Of a stretch of 64,000 bases of DNA, positions 51,880-64,000 are shown piece after piece. The stretch lies in NCBI RefSeq assembly GCF_032854445.1, contig NC_088300.1, positions 54,472,984 to 54,536,983 on the forward strand, written 5' to 3'. Under the pieces are notes generated by a model. That model was not told the origin of the DNA. It did no database searches and saw only the letters and a program-made list of their open reading frames with translations. The position numbers and the translations under genes are program-made. Position 1 is the first letter of the stretch. Every line of letters begins with the position of its first letter. Origin of the DNA: Liolophura sinensis. Its lineage: Eukaryota > Mollusca > Polyplacophora > Chitonida > Chitonidae.

Positions 51880-53820
51880 TTTTAGATTTAGAACAGATCA
51901 AGTTTTAATGAAGAGGCAAAGAGAAAAAAAATTAAGTAAGGCTAATCAGAAGGACCACAGAAAGTTGTATTTAAAAGTAATTTATTAAGATTTTTAATTT
52001 TTACCCAGAAAACTGCAATTAAATTTTCGGAGAACATAATTAACGTGGGCTTTATGGGCCATTTTTGGTTGTTATGTTTTGACCCCTCTATATTGCATGT
52101 GAAATCTCGTCCAGTATATATGAGGTATAGCCCAGGTATAGCTTAGATGCATGGGGTACTTTCGACGTTTTTTCATCACCGACGTCAGTTTTAAGCATAC
52201 CAGTGCATGCGGTTGGAGTTCAAGTGGATTACCCGAAATATTTTTAAAAATCCCAAGAATATCAACAGTAATACCTAAACAAAAATCTCTTATTATATCA
52301 ATAATTTATCTATTTAATTATTTTTTAATTTTACATGCCCTGTACATCTTATGTAGCTTTTCCAACTTTGTACCTGTGATGGTATAGTACTAATCGGCAA
52401 AACAAACTCAAAAGTTAGGCGGCTCGATTTGTATACGGTTTTATTACCATCAAACCTATATCATTCTAATGTGACTACTTATATGGTCAATCACTTCAAG
52501 TTAATATACGCAGTGGTGATGTTATCTCCTAGATGGGTGACCTACGTTCCTAACAATTATTTACTTTTTAGATACTGCGTCACTCAAACGCTTCCATATG
52601 TAAAGCCTTAGAGAAAAGCTTTAAGCAATTTCTCTCGCTAGCTTGCTGTGCAGGTTTCGCCTTTGTCGCTTGAGTAAATTTCGAGCAGGTTAGGAGGTGT
52701 AGTAATGAGACACCTTGGTTAATGGCAACTGATTGGATTCATTCAGTATGTTTGGAAAATGAATGAATGTATGATCATGGCTTAACGCCAGAGAGCTAAT
52801 GACCATGCGACCATGTCACGAGAGCCCGTGCACCATACAGGTCTAGTTGATTTAAGTGAGCTAATTGCACGTCAGGTATAAAGACACCACTGGAAGAAGT
52901 GTAGGTCTAATTAAGTGCACACAACACTGCAATTCCGCTTGTTGACAAGTTTCCGATCGGAGTCAAATATGTCTGTGTTGCAATTATATCCTATTAAGTT
53001 CACCAACAAGAAGCCCAAATAATTTTCAACGCCACACAGGCAGATTCTTGATGCCTGTACACCTCTGCAAACCTCGATATATTTATATCTGCATGCCTTT
53101 GATCTCTGTTTTACGAAATACATCAAGTGCTAATTATAGGTGGGTAGGACATAGATCTAGTGAATGACATTTAAAATGATTGCTAGGCTGCTCTCGCTCT
53201 CGTATATAGTGACTGGCTTTTAAAGGAAAATACCGGGCAAGACCAAGGTTTCAGGAATTCAAAATGACCAGCATATCATTTTTTTGAATTGTTTTTGGCA
53301 GGTAGTTATTTAGCTCGAAGCTCTTTCAATCGGGGGTTCTAGACAACTAGTCACAAGACAGAATAAATCATCTGAATAATAAACTTTGTCCTTGATTATA
53401 ATTTACCCAGGTAGATGACGCGTTGTGAAATAATCTGAGAGTTCCGGTGTATATTGAGTTTACATGTAGTAAAATACATAAATATTCTATTATACCTGTG
53501 TAAGAATAAAAATGTAATAATAAATGAAAAAAGCACTTCGCAACGTCTTAATGCAAAGCCGGACCTAAACTTTGCCATCTACATCGACGACGAACACCTT
53601 TTAGATGACTGATCCAGCAAGGCCTACGTCTAACGTTATATCAATATGCAACGTTTGCCTCGAGCATACATATATACTCACCTGTGAACAGAATTCCATT
53701 TAACCAAATATGTTATAGTGTAGAAATGAATAGATTTTGTTACATATATGAGCATGAAATGGTTAACTACCCACAGTGTAGTACAACATAATGATTACAC
53801 TAAATGTACCATTTGCTACC
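51880..53820. other. intergenic stretch without recognised gene
   Basis: No coding exon or repeat family was recognised. Confidence 0.4.
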
Positions 53821-53827
53821 TATGTAA

Positions 53828-53910
53828 TGATGGCTTCCTTTCCGGCCGTACGTGGAAAGGTCTGCAGCAACGGATGGTCGTGGGTTTAACCCGAGCTCTG
53901 CACTCTGCTT
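53828..53910 (+). mobile_element. SINE family A, middle fragment
   Basis: GGCTTCCTTTCCGGCCGTAC through GGATGGTCGTGGGTTTAACC and the CTCTGC block. Both ends are missing. Confidence 0.7.
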
Positions 53911-54351
53911 TTCTAGCAGAATTCCAAACTGTACCAGTGAAAAGGCCCATGCAGCACAAGAGAAGTCTTTGTCCGAAAAGAGCAAGACTCAGTAATTCGG
54001 CACTTTATTCTGCTTATATCACTGGCCTGATGATGAGATATGTTTTTGACTAAATCCCGACAAAAAATATCATAGTGAAATACTGACATCATAGAGTTGC
54101 CTATGGTGTACACATAAGTAGGGATCAAGAGAACGGAATCCCCAGAAGCTCTGTTAACATTTTAGAGACATGAATGGAACTAGAGATATTTTGATACCCC
54201 TCATAAGCAGTGCAGAGGTAAACAACCAAGTGCCATGCATACACAAGGTCCTTGAAACCACAACCCTTGCATAAAATATACCACTTTGACATTTAGTCCT
54301 ATGTCTGAATAGAACAGAGAGAGGCTCTAAGAATAGCTGTAAAGAAACGTT

Positions 54352-54357
54352 TTTATT
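54352..54357 (-). terminator. candidate distal poly(A) signal
   Basis: AATAAA on the minus strand lies about 3 kb past the most 3' coding exon at 57431. The interval between has no other gene, so a long 3' UTR could end here, but this is inference. Confidence 0.2.
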
Positions 54358-55174
54358 GCCCCAAATGGGGAATCAATAAAGTAAGTGCAGAATACTATGC
54401 CAGATCACACGCTCTGGGGCACAGGCCCTCAGCGCCAAAACAAAGCCCGCACAGGGGATCGACAGGGATTAAAGTGGCAAACCTTTATCCTGTACAAACA
54501 TACCATATGACTAGCAATTCAGTAGTGTCGGCTTACCACCCGTCACTTGAACCCCAGCCGAAGCTGAGAACGCTAGACTAAACAGTAATCAATAACAGAA
54601 GATGACGATTTTACTGTGTACGGGTTGTCTACCACAACTGTGTACAACAAATCTTTACGCTTTTCAGGGATATAGCAAGTGGTTTTTATTGATGTGTAAA
54701 ATACCTACACGTATACAAATTCTTTAAAATCTGCTTACAGTAAGAGGAGGTTTCACCGTTTTCTTTTTAAGGATAAACATGTTCAGTACCAGTTTTGCAG
54801 CCAAAGGAATGTATGTTTTCATAGCAGTCAAGTGGATTTTGACTGGTAATGAGAAAATCTGGGAGTGGCCATAACAAAGGGGTTCTATACATCAATCCAT
54901 GCTTTTGTATACTTCACACTGAATTAATCTTCGTGATCTATTCAAAAAAGCTGTCTTTCAGCAATAAAATGTAATTGGTCTTAAAACATACTGAACAGTG
55001 TGTAACATATCACTTTTTGTCACAAACACGCAGTGTTTTACATATACTATACAGAATTAATTGTGAATTCAATTTTAAACATTTTCCTCACAAAGACTTC
55101 ATTTACACACTGACAGTCACTATCATGGGTAAGTATATGAGATTTCTAGTAATGGGACTTCACTGTTATGTGTA

Positions 55175-56075
55175 GTTATAAAGGTTTAATAAAAATACTG
55201 ATTCAATCTTCTAGACCAACTAGAAGCTGGTAATTTAAGGGAATTCACTGAAACAGATTGAGTACACCCACAGAGAAAAATCTCACAAAGTTTTGAGGTG
55301 GCAATACCACCACACTCAAAAACAGCAGCAAAATATAAATACTTCCAGCCAGTACACTTACTTTATTTCACCTACAGTTTGGAAAACTTCACAAAAAATT
55401 CTTATATTTCCCTGTAAAGTGGATGAATCAATAAGAATCAAACAAAATGATGTGCATGAAAAAAGCTGAACTTCAGGTGAAATACGGTAATTCTCTGGCA
55501 TGTCTTATATTCAGTCAACAGGGATGGTTTTTGAACACTTTCTCATCTTACACAAACATTACAAAACCTGACATCCAATCTAGTGCAGTGAACATATTGT
55601 GTTTTTACATGCAAGTAGGCAACGGATTAGTCACCGCCACTGTGGAATACTTTTCAAATTGGAACAGAGTCATTTATATTTGGATGCTTGTACTGGTAGA
55701 AATTAGTCCGCATAAGTGACGGACACATTGCATTGTAAACAAGGAGATGCATTTCACATCGTCACATGATTAATATTTTAGTACACCTCTACAGGTTTAA
55801 TAAAAATATTACATTCTTCTGGACCCACAAGAATATGAGAATTTACGTGAATTCACTGGAACAGAGTGTGTATACCCAAGGAGAAAAAGTGGCAACACCA
55901 CCATATTCAAAGAAGCAAACTATAAATTCTGTCAGCCAATACACTTAATTCTCTGAAGGAATACTGGTCTGTCTTGTGGTCAGTCAAAAAGCATTGTTTT
56001 GAAACATTTTCTATCTTACAAAACACAAAATTCACAAAAGCTGAAATTGGATCCAGTGCATTAAACATTGGTTAA
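55175..56075 (+). repeat. diverged direct duplication
   Basis: About 55175-55605 matches about 55787-56075 in order. Landmarks are AGGTTTAATAAAAATA, GAATTCACTG, GGCAAxACCACCA, AGCCAxTACACTTA and CAGTCAA, with deletions in the second copy. It is non-coding. Confidence 0.7.
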
Positions 56076-57430
56076 AAAAAATAATCACAGCCACAAAGTA
56101 TTTTTCATTTTATTTCACTGATTGATAACACCGTTTCCCGTACAATATTAGAATCTATCAGTATATATGGTGGGGTTTAGGGAATGACAAAGTTTCTGAA
56201 AACATCTGTTTGATTCATGGAATAATGTAAGTAAACTAAAGTACATCATGATTCAAAAATGTACAAAACATCTTAAAGAATTTGAATAGTCCATAATTAA
56301 GAAAAACACTACACAACTATATACTAGTATGCATCAACTCTGAATACATCTTCTGGGATGAGATACATATCAAGTACACATAAAACTGTGACATTAACTT
56401 TCAAACAATGCTGATCAGGTATGACAGTACATGCAGTAACTGAAATGACTATATGACTAATGGCAAAACTAACAGTGTCGTAATATGAACACACTGAATG
56501 ATATTGCAATAAAGATTTACACATACATTTTCTTAAGAATTCTCTAAACTATCTTACAGTCTATCCCATTTTACTGGCTGTTACATATGTTTGAAATAGC
56601 AAAAATACATGAACACTGTATTCCAAATTACCAATTAATGGTATATCAGTTTTATAAGCTTGAATTTATCTTGAATAAATAACATATCCACAATTCCTGA
56701 TCACAGGCTTTTCAGGCATTTACAGCATGTGCTGTAGAATGTGCATGTGGAATGACAATGAAATAAAGTGAAGCTATATGGGACCGTTAATATGCAAACA
56801 TAGTCCTAATCCTTCAACTTCTCACATGTTTAAAAGTATCTTTGAATGTAATTTATCTGCTTCAATGTTTCTATTATGGTGATAAGTTATGGTTTGGCCA
56901 ACATCTGGGCTTCAGAGAAAATACAACTTTTTTGGTGTGTGCCCTCAAAATACATTTTAAAACAACACCAGGTAAAACATACGAAAAGTAGAAGAAAAAG
57001 AGTTGTCTTATGTTCAAGTACAAGCAAACGTTCTCTCTGGAATCCTCACACTGCAACTCAATAGTACATATCATGAGCTGATGGTTACACACACACAATT
57101 AATGTTTTTTGGTTTGGTTTTGGCACTTGCAAGATTTGCATTCTCATAGAAAAATGCAAAAAACATGCTATCATATGTTTATCCACCTTAAAGGTTCACA
57201 ACTGTTTCATAACAATTTTCAACAACAGTGAAGTTGAAAGTTATTGAATATTGTACAGAATGTCTTCTGAGAATGCTTCAGTTACTGACACATCAAATTC
57301 CCAGGTGAGGTAAAACCTGGAATGTTTCCATTTGAAGTTTTTTATCTTTTTCATGGCTCTCACAATCCTTCCAATATCCATGAGTTGTTTACGTTTATAA
57401 TTGCACACTGCCCTCAAGAGACTAAAACCA

Positions 57431-59790
57431 TCACAAAATGACACAGCGAGAAGTGGCTGGTGATTTAAGTTGGTCATAGGCTGTCTGGAGTCCACTACCA
57501 CAGTTCACCACAGCTGCCTCAATCACTTCTTTGTTCTGCTGCTGTACCCTAGTGGAGTAAACATGACATTTATTTGATTATAGTTAAATACCATACCCCT
57601 CTCCTCTAAGGAGATACTGTATATGACATCAAATTTTGCCTGTGTCTACACTGCATGTTTGGCTTGACTTGGGGAGTTCTATTGATCTTAGATTGAGTGA
57701 GTGAGTGCTTGGGGTTTAACGTCATGCTCATCAATTTTTCAGTCATATGATGACGAGGGAATCCTTAGGGTGTATGTAATGTACCTCCTTGTTGCAGGAT
57801 GCATTTCCCACCGCTCTTTTATCTAGTGCTGCTACACTGAGACGACATACCAAAGGCAAGAAAGCCGCCCCGCCGAAGCCATCATACAGATACGGATCAA
57901 TCAGTCATTGCACTATCCCCTTCATGATTGATCTTAGAAAGGTGCATTGAGGCTTATTTAGAAGATGGATGGTATCCTTTATGAAAAATGTCAGTTTCAC
58001 CCTAAAAGCAATGTTTTATTACATGTATATCTATCTGCCCGTAAAATGCACTTTTTTGGGCATCATTTTCAATGTGATTTCAGATAAACTTCATATTACT
58101 TAAGAGTTCACACATATATTTATTCATTTATCTGATTGGTATTTTACGCTGTATCAAGAACATTTCACTTATATGATGGCGGGCAGCATTATGGTGGAGG
58201 GGACCAGGCTGTACCGGGGAAACCATCCGCAGGTTGCTGCAAGATCTTCCCATGTACGTTCACACAGCTAAAAAATTTCCTGTCTGCATTACCCAGCTGT
58301 GGTACAGCCTGATAGGGGTTGAAGAGGCAGAAGAATTAGGGTACGTGTGTGTTGACAATATCTACTCACTTGTTCCTAATGTTACTATACACAGTCTCAG
58401 GATGACACGGGCTGTCAGTGTGGGTCTCAGGCCTGTAATATGATCTATCAGACAGACAGGCTCTCAGAGGTGGACGCGTGTACCTGTCAGATGGGCCCAG
58501 GAAGTCTACAGACAGATCAAAATTCTCATTGGTTAGGCTTTCCTCGGTGAGTTCCATGGAACCAAGGGTGACAGACAACTTCTGACCACTGCCCTCTTCC
58601 ATCTCCTTCTCTTGGTCAGTCGGTGAGATGAGCTCATCTGGAGTCAAATTCTCAGTGTTCTGAAATCAAAATATCATTCAACATTATCCATAAATGCTTG
58701 CAATGACACATCATGGCCGCTAAGCGCCTATCTGCCTTCATCAATGCAACAGGTGAGATATCACTAGAGGTTGACATTGACTGGGACACCCGTGAAAAGG
58801 CTGTGACATACCTTAAATAATCATAAATTTCGTCCATGACTAACTTCCCACTTTTCCTCATTCTGACAGTTCTGTTGAGATTAGAAACTTGTCTTCAGGT
58901 TGCTTGGAACATGTGATGATATTCTACTAGAAAATTGTATGTTTCAGCACCAAAAATAATAGGTTGTAACATTCATTTGCCTCTAAAAATTTAACCCATT
59001 TCTGGTAGATCTATACCCAAATATGTAACTTTTGTTGAATGCATAATGGACTTGTTTTCTGTTGGTTATTTCAGTGTTTTGTTCTCATAAATGACTTAAT
59101 AGTGTAAATTTGTGACACATTTTTAAAAACTTTCTTTAATCATGGCGGTTTCAAAGCAAGGGTAATATGAAACCATTTCATCCTCTACAAGAAACATAAA
59201 TGGCAGGGTGTTACAACAGTGTTCAGTCACTGTTAAAACTTTACAAACAAAGCAAGTCTTAAAATCACTACATCTAAATATCAGCTACCATTTCACACAC
59301 TGGACTTCTTTTCTTGCTCGTTTTCTTGGTGAAAGACAGTTGGTTATTTCAAGTTCACGCAGGGCAGATATCTGTAACCTCATCGGATGAAGGCTGTCCT
59401 TAAGGCATGGTGACTCTACCGGAGGGTCTTCACCAACAGGCTCAAGAGGGCGCTTCAGTGTCTGAAACACACCAGTCACGTGTACAAACAATGTATAACC
59501 ACGATATCCTACAATTTCCATAAAAGTAGCACAGGCGTAAAATTTAGGACATGTTCAGCATCATCGTAAACTTTCAAGGATATATGATAACTGGTTGAAG
59601 AGAAACTGAAAATACATTCCATCCATGAAATGAGGCCACAACACAATAAAATATGAAAATCTAGCAGGTCAGTTATAAACAAACAGTGTGACTTTACCGG
59701 AGTAGCATTTTTCTTGTCTGGCTTGTTGTTTCTGATCATCTCTGGACCTCTCACAGGTGTCTTGTTACTGCTGGCTTTCGCAATGTTCTC
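57431..59790 (-). CDS. candidate downstream coding exons ending in a CaaX-type CVIL
   Basis: Four open blocks on the minus strand: 59698-59790 (SSNKTPVRGPEM), 59285-59461 (KRPLEPVGEDPP, SPRKRARK), 58484-58659 (ENFDLSVDFLGPSD) and 57431-57548 (QQQNKEVIEAAVVNCGSG...TSRCVIL, TGA). The first pair joins in phase 0 and the last pair joins in phase 2 (GACAG|GTACAC to CTAG|G). The second and third can join in frame only through a weak TGT|GTGAAA donor; otherwise the second ends at its own TAG. Basic SPRKRARK could be a nuclear signal. A terminal Cys-Val-Ile-Leu fits geranylgeranylation. This may be an alternative C-terminus of the RhoGEF upstream or a separate gene; the phase does not match the PH exon at 60220. 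Confidence 0.4.
57690..57925 (-). mobile_element. SINE family B, tail and body
   Basis: GTGAGTGCTTGGGGTTTAAC followed by the same body as 16.66-16.9 kb. The tRNA-like head is missing. Confidence 0.8.
58118..58256 (-). mobile_element. SINE family A fragment
   Basis: In reverse it has GATTGGTATTTTACGCTGTA, CTTATATGATGGCGGGCAGC and CCATCCGCAGGTTGCTGCAA. The head is missing. It lies inside an intron of the candidate exons above. Confidence 0.85.
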
Positions 59791-59799
59791 CTGTTCTTA

Positions 59800-62700
59800 T
59801 TAAACCGCCCTGTTACACATAAACAGATCAGCCATTTTTATTCTTGCATCTGATCTTTTTTTTTACCTGATGTAAAATCAAACAAGACTGCATGATCATA
59901 TTACCTCTGAATGAATTTAGTATTAGAATATGGAGAGTATTTATCATCAAGGCATTGTCCTGAATAGCATTCTATTATTTCTGACAGGTGATTTTTTTTT
60001 TTTACAGTATATCTAGTATTTATTTAATAGGCCTAATTTGTGTCTAAGGCCATCAGGTTTAAAGGCTTCATTAGCTATTTAAATTAAAATTCAATACCAT
60101 TCTTCAAAATTAACACTATAGTCTCAATTAGTAGGTGTCCGGAATTATCTCAAAAGAATGGAATACATGTATGTTAACAGATGGTTGCTAGGGCACTGTG
60201 CTAGTGGGTGCAAATGTACCTGACCGCTGTTACAAGTTCCTCAGACCACTCATTCACCACACCTGGCTCCGTGGAGTACAGCAACAGGCTCTCACTCTGA
60301 CAGCTTATCTGAAACACCATCAACATAGATCAAGTCAAAACAAAATAGCAAAGGCTCACAAATTGCTTTTTTTTCACTTCCTTTCGAGTTTAGGCAACAC
60401 CATTTTGTGTTTTATGGGTGAGCCAACTTGAAAAAATTCATAAATGGAACAAAAATAAAAAATCAAAAATCCACATTTTATGTTTTTCCTGATATCAGAT
60501 TTTTATGATTTTCCTGTTTTTCTTTTTCTTTTTTCTTTTTTATTTCTTTACCCTTCTCTGACATTTAAGATTGTCATTTATTCTGCCAATAAAACAACGC
60601 TAACAAGGCATTCAGACAATACCAGTAGCTCACTCGACTGAGCAGTTTGTAAAACTGCGTAATGTTCAAGTCATGTGATACATCGTGTTATACAAAGATA
60701 TTATCCTCTAATTATACAGAGCTAAGATTTTGCCATTAAATCACAAGAAAGACCAAAAATTATTACACTGTCACAACTGTGACTAATTGGCTATCTGTGG
60801 GGAGCCACTGCAACCCTATGACTAACAAAAAAACTTTATCTTTTTTCCAACTTCAAAGGGAGGTATAAAAATAAAACTGACAAATCATCTTGTTTTGGGG
60901 AAATGTGCACTGTTCCAACATTTTTTTTCTCTTAAAGACATGCTTATTTGATCAGAAATTTAGAAAAATATTTATTTTATTTATCTGATTGGGTGTTTTA
61001 CGCCATACTCAGAATATTTCACTAATACAACGGCGGCCAGCATTATGGTGGCAGGAAAACCGGGCAGAGCGCGGGGGAAAACCCACAACCATCCGCACGT
61101 TGCGGACAGACTCTTAGAAAAATAGGAAAGCGCACAAAATAAAAAAATTGATACTGTCTTGACACCAAAGTATACTGGTGCCAGGACAAGTATCAAAGCA
61201 ACAAGACCAACTACTTCAAACAGAAGTTATATATTTTTCACTAAGGACTATAAAAGAAATTATACATGTACATGCAAAACAATTATCTGCATTTATGTGC
61301 TTTAATTCTACAAGTGTTTCATGATGATGTATGAAACACTAAACTGCTGTTCATACGTATACATGAATATATTTACTATGTAAAGAAAGTAATTCAGAGA
61401 GTTTAACAAGTACCAGACTGCATGACTTCAGCATGGGCTATGGAAACTACTTACCCTAAACATGCCTCCTTCCTGATCTTTACGAGGCTTACCAAATACA
61501 GGCTCTATCTTGCAGTGTTTTAGAGGTAACACGCAACAACATGTATATGTATTTTTACCACTGTCCAAAAGTTTAGGTTTGGCATACAGCAACATGTCAG
61601 AGAAGAGAAAAAACATGCGTTCTAGTGGGCGACCCCCTTTACGAGACACCTGAAAACAGAGGATATAAACACTTGTTGAGAAAATATTAAAATAATCCTT
61701 TAAATACCTGGGCGAGGTTGTTCAAAACTGTTTTAAGCCTTAATACAAGATTTGACTTATGGCCAAGTCTTCAATTTTGTACTTAGCCCACCAGATATTA
61801 AATAGGAGCTATAAGTCTGCTGGTGCTATACTCTGACTTCGGACAACTGCACTGGCTGCTAAATTTGGCTCAAATTTAAATATAAAAAAATTGATTTAAT
61901 AACAGTATTAGCTGATACACTCTCAAACAACTGGGCCCTAACTTTTTCTAGAGCAGAAAAAAAAAAATCTCATAATGAAGGATGGCAAAGGATATTCAGA
62001 TACATCATCTTGGGATTCTAATCCACTAAGTAAGCTTTAACGGGCTTAGTGAAATCTCTTAGGAATGATGTCAGTAAATCAGGAGATTCCTAATACATAA
62101 CTTTTGATGCTGAAATTTACTATGTCCAATAAGATATCGTTCTGCACGTATCTTCAAAACAAATCTTAAAACCTTTCTTTAATAGAATTCACACAAGCAG
62201 GCAAAATGAGGAAATGTGGATGACATGTTAGGTCACTGACAGTCATCACTCGTGATACACATTGAAGGAAACTGTTGTTAATGTAGTAAAGTTGTGCAGT
62301 GCCCAGTTTTTATCAAAAGTAGTATATCTGTAATTCTTAACAGCTGTTTGAGTAACGTACAGTTTCCAGAGGCAGTAAACTGTGAATATTGTCAATATAT
62401 CCAGTGTCTTTGAACTTGGAAAGTAACAAACCATTGGTGAAGGGGCGCCATTGTTAACTTTTACTTCCTAATACAAAGTAAATTAGATCTACATAAAGAT
62501 AAACTACTGCTCAAAGAAATGGCAAGGGTAACACACATGCCACACATACTTTTAGTGAGTACAGTTTTGTTATACTGGAAACGACTTCCTGCATATTGTA
62601 ATGCCAAGTGATGATGCATGCTTTGTGTTTTATGGCCTGAGTGCTTAAAATGTACTTGACTGACCCTTTCTTAGAAAACTGACCCATCTTGTTAGGCTGT

Positions 62701-63298
62701 GCCAACAAAACCAGGACCTGAGCACACAAATCTTGTTGAGTAATCTCATGTTACGATCTTTCAACATGGACTTATTACAGAACACTATTAAAAGATTAAC
62801 TATTTTAGGATACCTTTCAAATTAATCACTTTTTTGCAAATGGTAAGAGAATCTCAGAAATGTAATACAGACAGAAGTGAGGCCTAAAGGGAGTTCTTCA
62901 GACAACAGATAAGGTTTTCAGGGCTGACCACGGACAAACCAGTGTACAGGTAGCATAATACTAACCTTTTTAAGACATCCTTCCTTGACAAAAAGCCTGC
63001 CTGGGGCTAAGATTTTGGGGGCTGACCCGGACAGACGGTTCTGTATGTCTAACATCTTCTGGAAGTTCTCATGCTGTCTAATGTGCTCGTTGATATGCCA
63101 GGCCACTTCTTTAATCTTCTTTGTCGCTTCTGTAAATGATAAGACACCAGGTTATTATCACAGGTTTCTGCAAGCCCTTGAAAACCCACAAAATATATGC
63201 TTGTGAAAGTCAAGACATGTTGCTGACCACCAAAAAACTGGACACTACCTATATACCTACCTATAAGTTGATATTTCCAGACGTCTACTGACATCAAC
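59800..63298 (-). CDS. DH-PH Rho guanine nucleotide exchange factor, ARHGEF39-like (3' part)
   Basis: Exons in phase: 63261-63298 (..VDVWKYQLI), 62966-63129, 61455-61649, 60220-60308 and a short end 59800-59809 (G GCG GTT TAA) giving ...VTAVRAV. The first two form the end of a DH domain (EATKKIKEVAWHINEHIR, ENFQKMLDIQNRLSG) and the linker APGRLFVKEGCLKK. The next two form a PH domain: RPLERMFFLFSDMLLYAKPK, CKIEPVFG, SESLLLYST and a C-terminal helix with EWSEEL. The catalytic DH core lies beyond the window. DH-PH proteins load Rho GTPases with GTP at membranes. The FFLFSD..LLYAKP, VFG and LLLYST pattern and the stop soon after PH recall ARHGEF39; other small RhoGEFs are possible. Confidence 0.75.
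60971..61113 (-). mobile_element. SINE family A, 5'-truncated, with target-site duplication
   Basis: TTAGAAAAATA occurs at 60960-60970 and 61114-61124. It lies in a RhoGEF intron in the same transcriptional sense as the gene. Confidence 0.88.
61710..61938. mobile_element. MITE with GGGC-GTTGTTC ends
   Basis: The left end GGGCGAGGTTGTTCAAAAC is matched in reverse at the right (CTCAAACAACTGGGCCC). It is 229 bp, in an intron between the two PH-region exons, and non-coding. Confidence 0.6.
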
Positions 63299-64000
63299 CT
63301 GACTTTGAGTGAACAATCGAATGTTCAGCTTTCCCTTTGACCATTACCTTAATCAAGTCGCTATATTTAGATGACTGACTTTTTTGACTGGGTTACCTCC
63401 TCTTGTTGGAGATGTTCAGGGAACTTTGAAATGTCACATTGGGTTCCCAGTTGTAATTATGCAACCTATGATGTAACTTCCGTTTTGCAGTACAGATCAA
63501 TGGGAATTACGAATACTTTATAATACTTTAGAACTGAATATTGTAATTTGTTTTCTAGACAAGACAAATTCACTTTCACTCAATCATATTGTTTAAATGT
63601 GCGATCCATGAACGAATGTTGCGCTGTGTTGCATTTTATCTTGTAGGGCGGACAGTTTAGACCAGTGATGGATTTCCCCTAAAATCTTAAAGGGAATCCT
63701 AATTTTAATTCTCTTAAAGGAGAAAAAAATTTCAAAAAAGGACACTATAGGCTGAAAAGAACACATTTTTCTATATCTGGTGGTGCCTGCTGCATGTGAT
63801 TAGCACTCTACACATGCATACATTAAGATGTAAGTTATTCCGTACTACAAGTAGCAACACATTAGCCTCTAGATGACAGATGACTTGTCTTTTGATGTTA
63901 CAGGGGTAATAAATACTATACACACATTATACGTAGAATTCAAGCATAAATGTCCTGTATCTACATGTATATGAACTATATTTGCTTCCATATCATAAGC
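63299..64000. other. RhoGEF intron, no exon recognised
   Basis: No minus-strand exon with matching phase was found. The remaining DH exons should lie to the right of the window. Confidence 0.5.

Noticed and set aside
58813-58880. Possible minus exon reading MRKSGKLVMDEIYDYL between a CAG acceptor and GTATGT donor
   Set aside because: Its entry and exit phases do not match the neighbouring candidate exons; kept out of the gene model.

Overview
This 64 kb window is animal nuclear DNA. It has spliced genes with GT..AG introns, AT-rich intergenic DNA and a dense load of short tRNA-derived SINEs, MITE-like inverted-repeat elements and decayed retrotransposons. The repeat vocabulary (SINE tails reading GGCGTAAAACACCAATCAAA and GACGTTAAACCCCAAGCAC, TIR elements starting GGGCCYRTT) fits a marine lophotrochozoan such as a brachiopod or mollusc. 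The species cannot be fixed from the window alone.

Left arm, 0.5-18.7 kb, is the gene-dense part. An unidentified minus-strand gene (about 1.0-4.0 kb) lies head-to-head with a complete five-exon HTATIP2/TIP30 gene (+, 4583-8587). A roughly 460 bp tandem array fills the start of the HTATIP2 3' region. Convergent to it is a complete six-exon lin-7 (Veli/MALS) gene (-, 14270-18619). Its PDZ exon carries a one-base deletion in a G run, so the sequence as given would be out of frame.

Middle, 19-54 kb, is mostly mobile-element debris with one clear gene. It holds an internally deleted pogo/Tigger-like transposon (about 20.0-21.0 kb), a Penelope-like reverse transcriptase remnant with a broken catalytic motif (22.5-24.2 kb), a (TA)n/(GATA)n microsatellite, an intact single-exon class A GPCR (+, 33304-34461), a TTAA-flanked non-autonomous DNA element (35453-36536), and a nearly full-length but decayed I/Nimb-type LINE with gag, endonuclease, RT and RNase H (39.2-44.2 kb). 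One abundant SINE family (about 14 pieces) has inserted throughout. Seven copies still show 11-15 bp target-site duplications, one of them inside the LINE RT domain.

Right arm, 57-63.3 kb (-), holds the 3' part of a DH-PH Rho guanine nucleotide exchange factor that resembles ARHGEF39; its 5' exons lie beyond the window. Downstream coding-looking exons end in a CVIL prenylation-type terminus and may be an alternative C-terminus or a separate gene.

Exon joins were worked out by hand from splice sites and reading-frame phase. Family names rest on remembered protein patterns, not on a database search. No CRISPR array, rRNA or convincing functional tRNA gene was seen; tRNA-like stretches are SINE heads.
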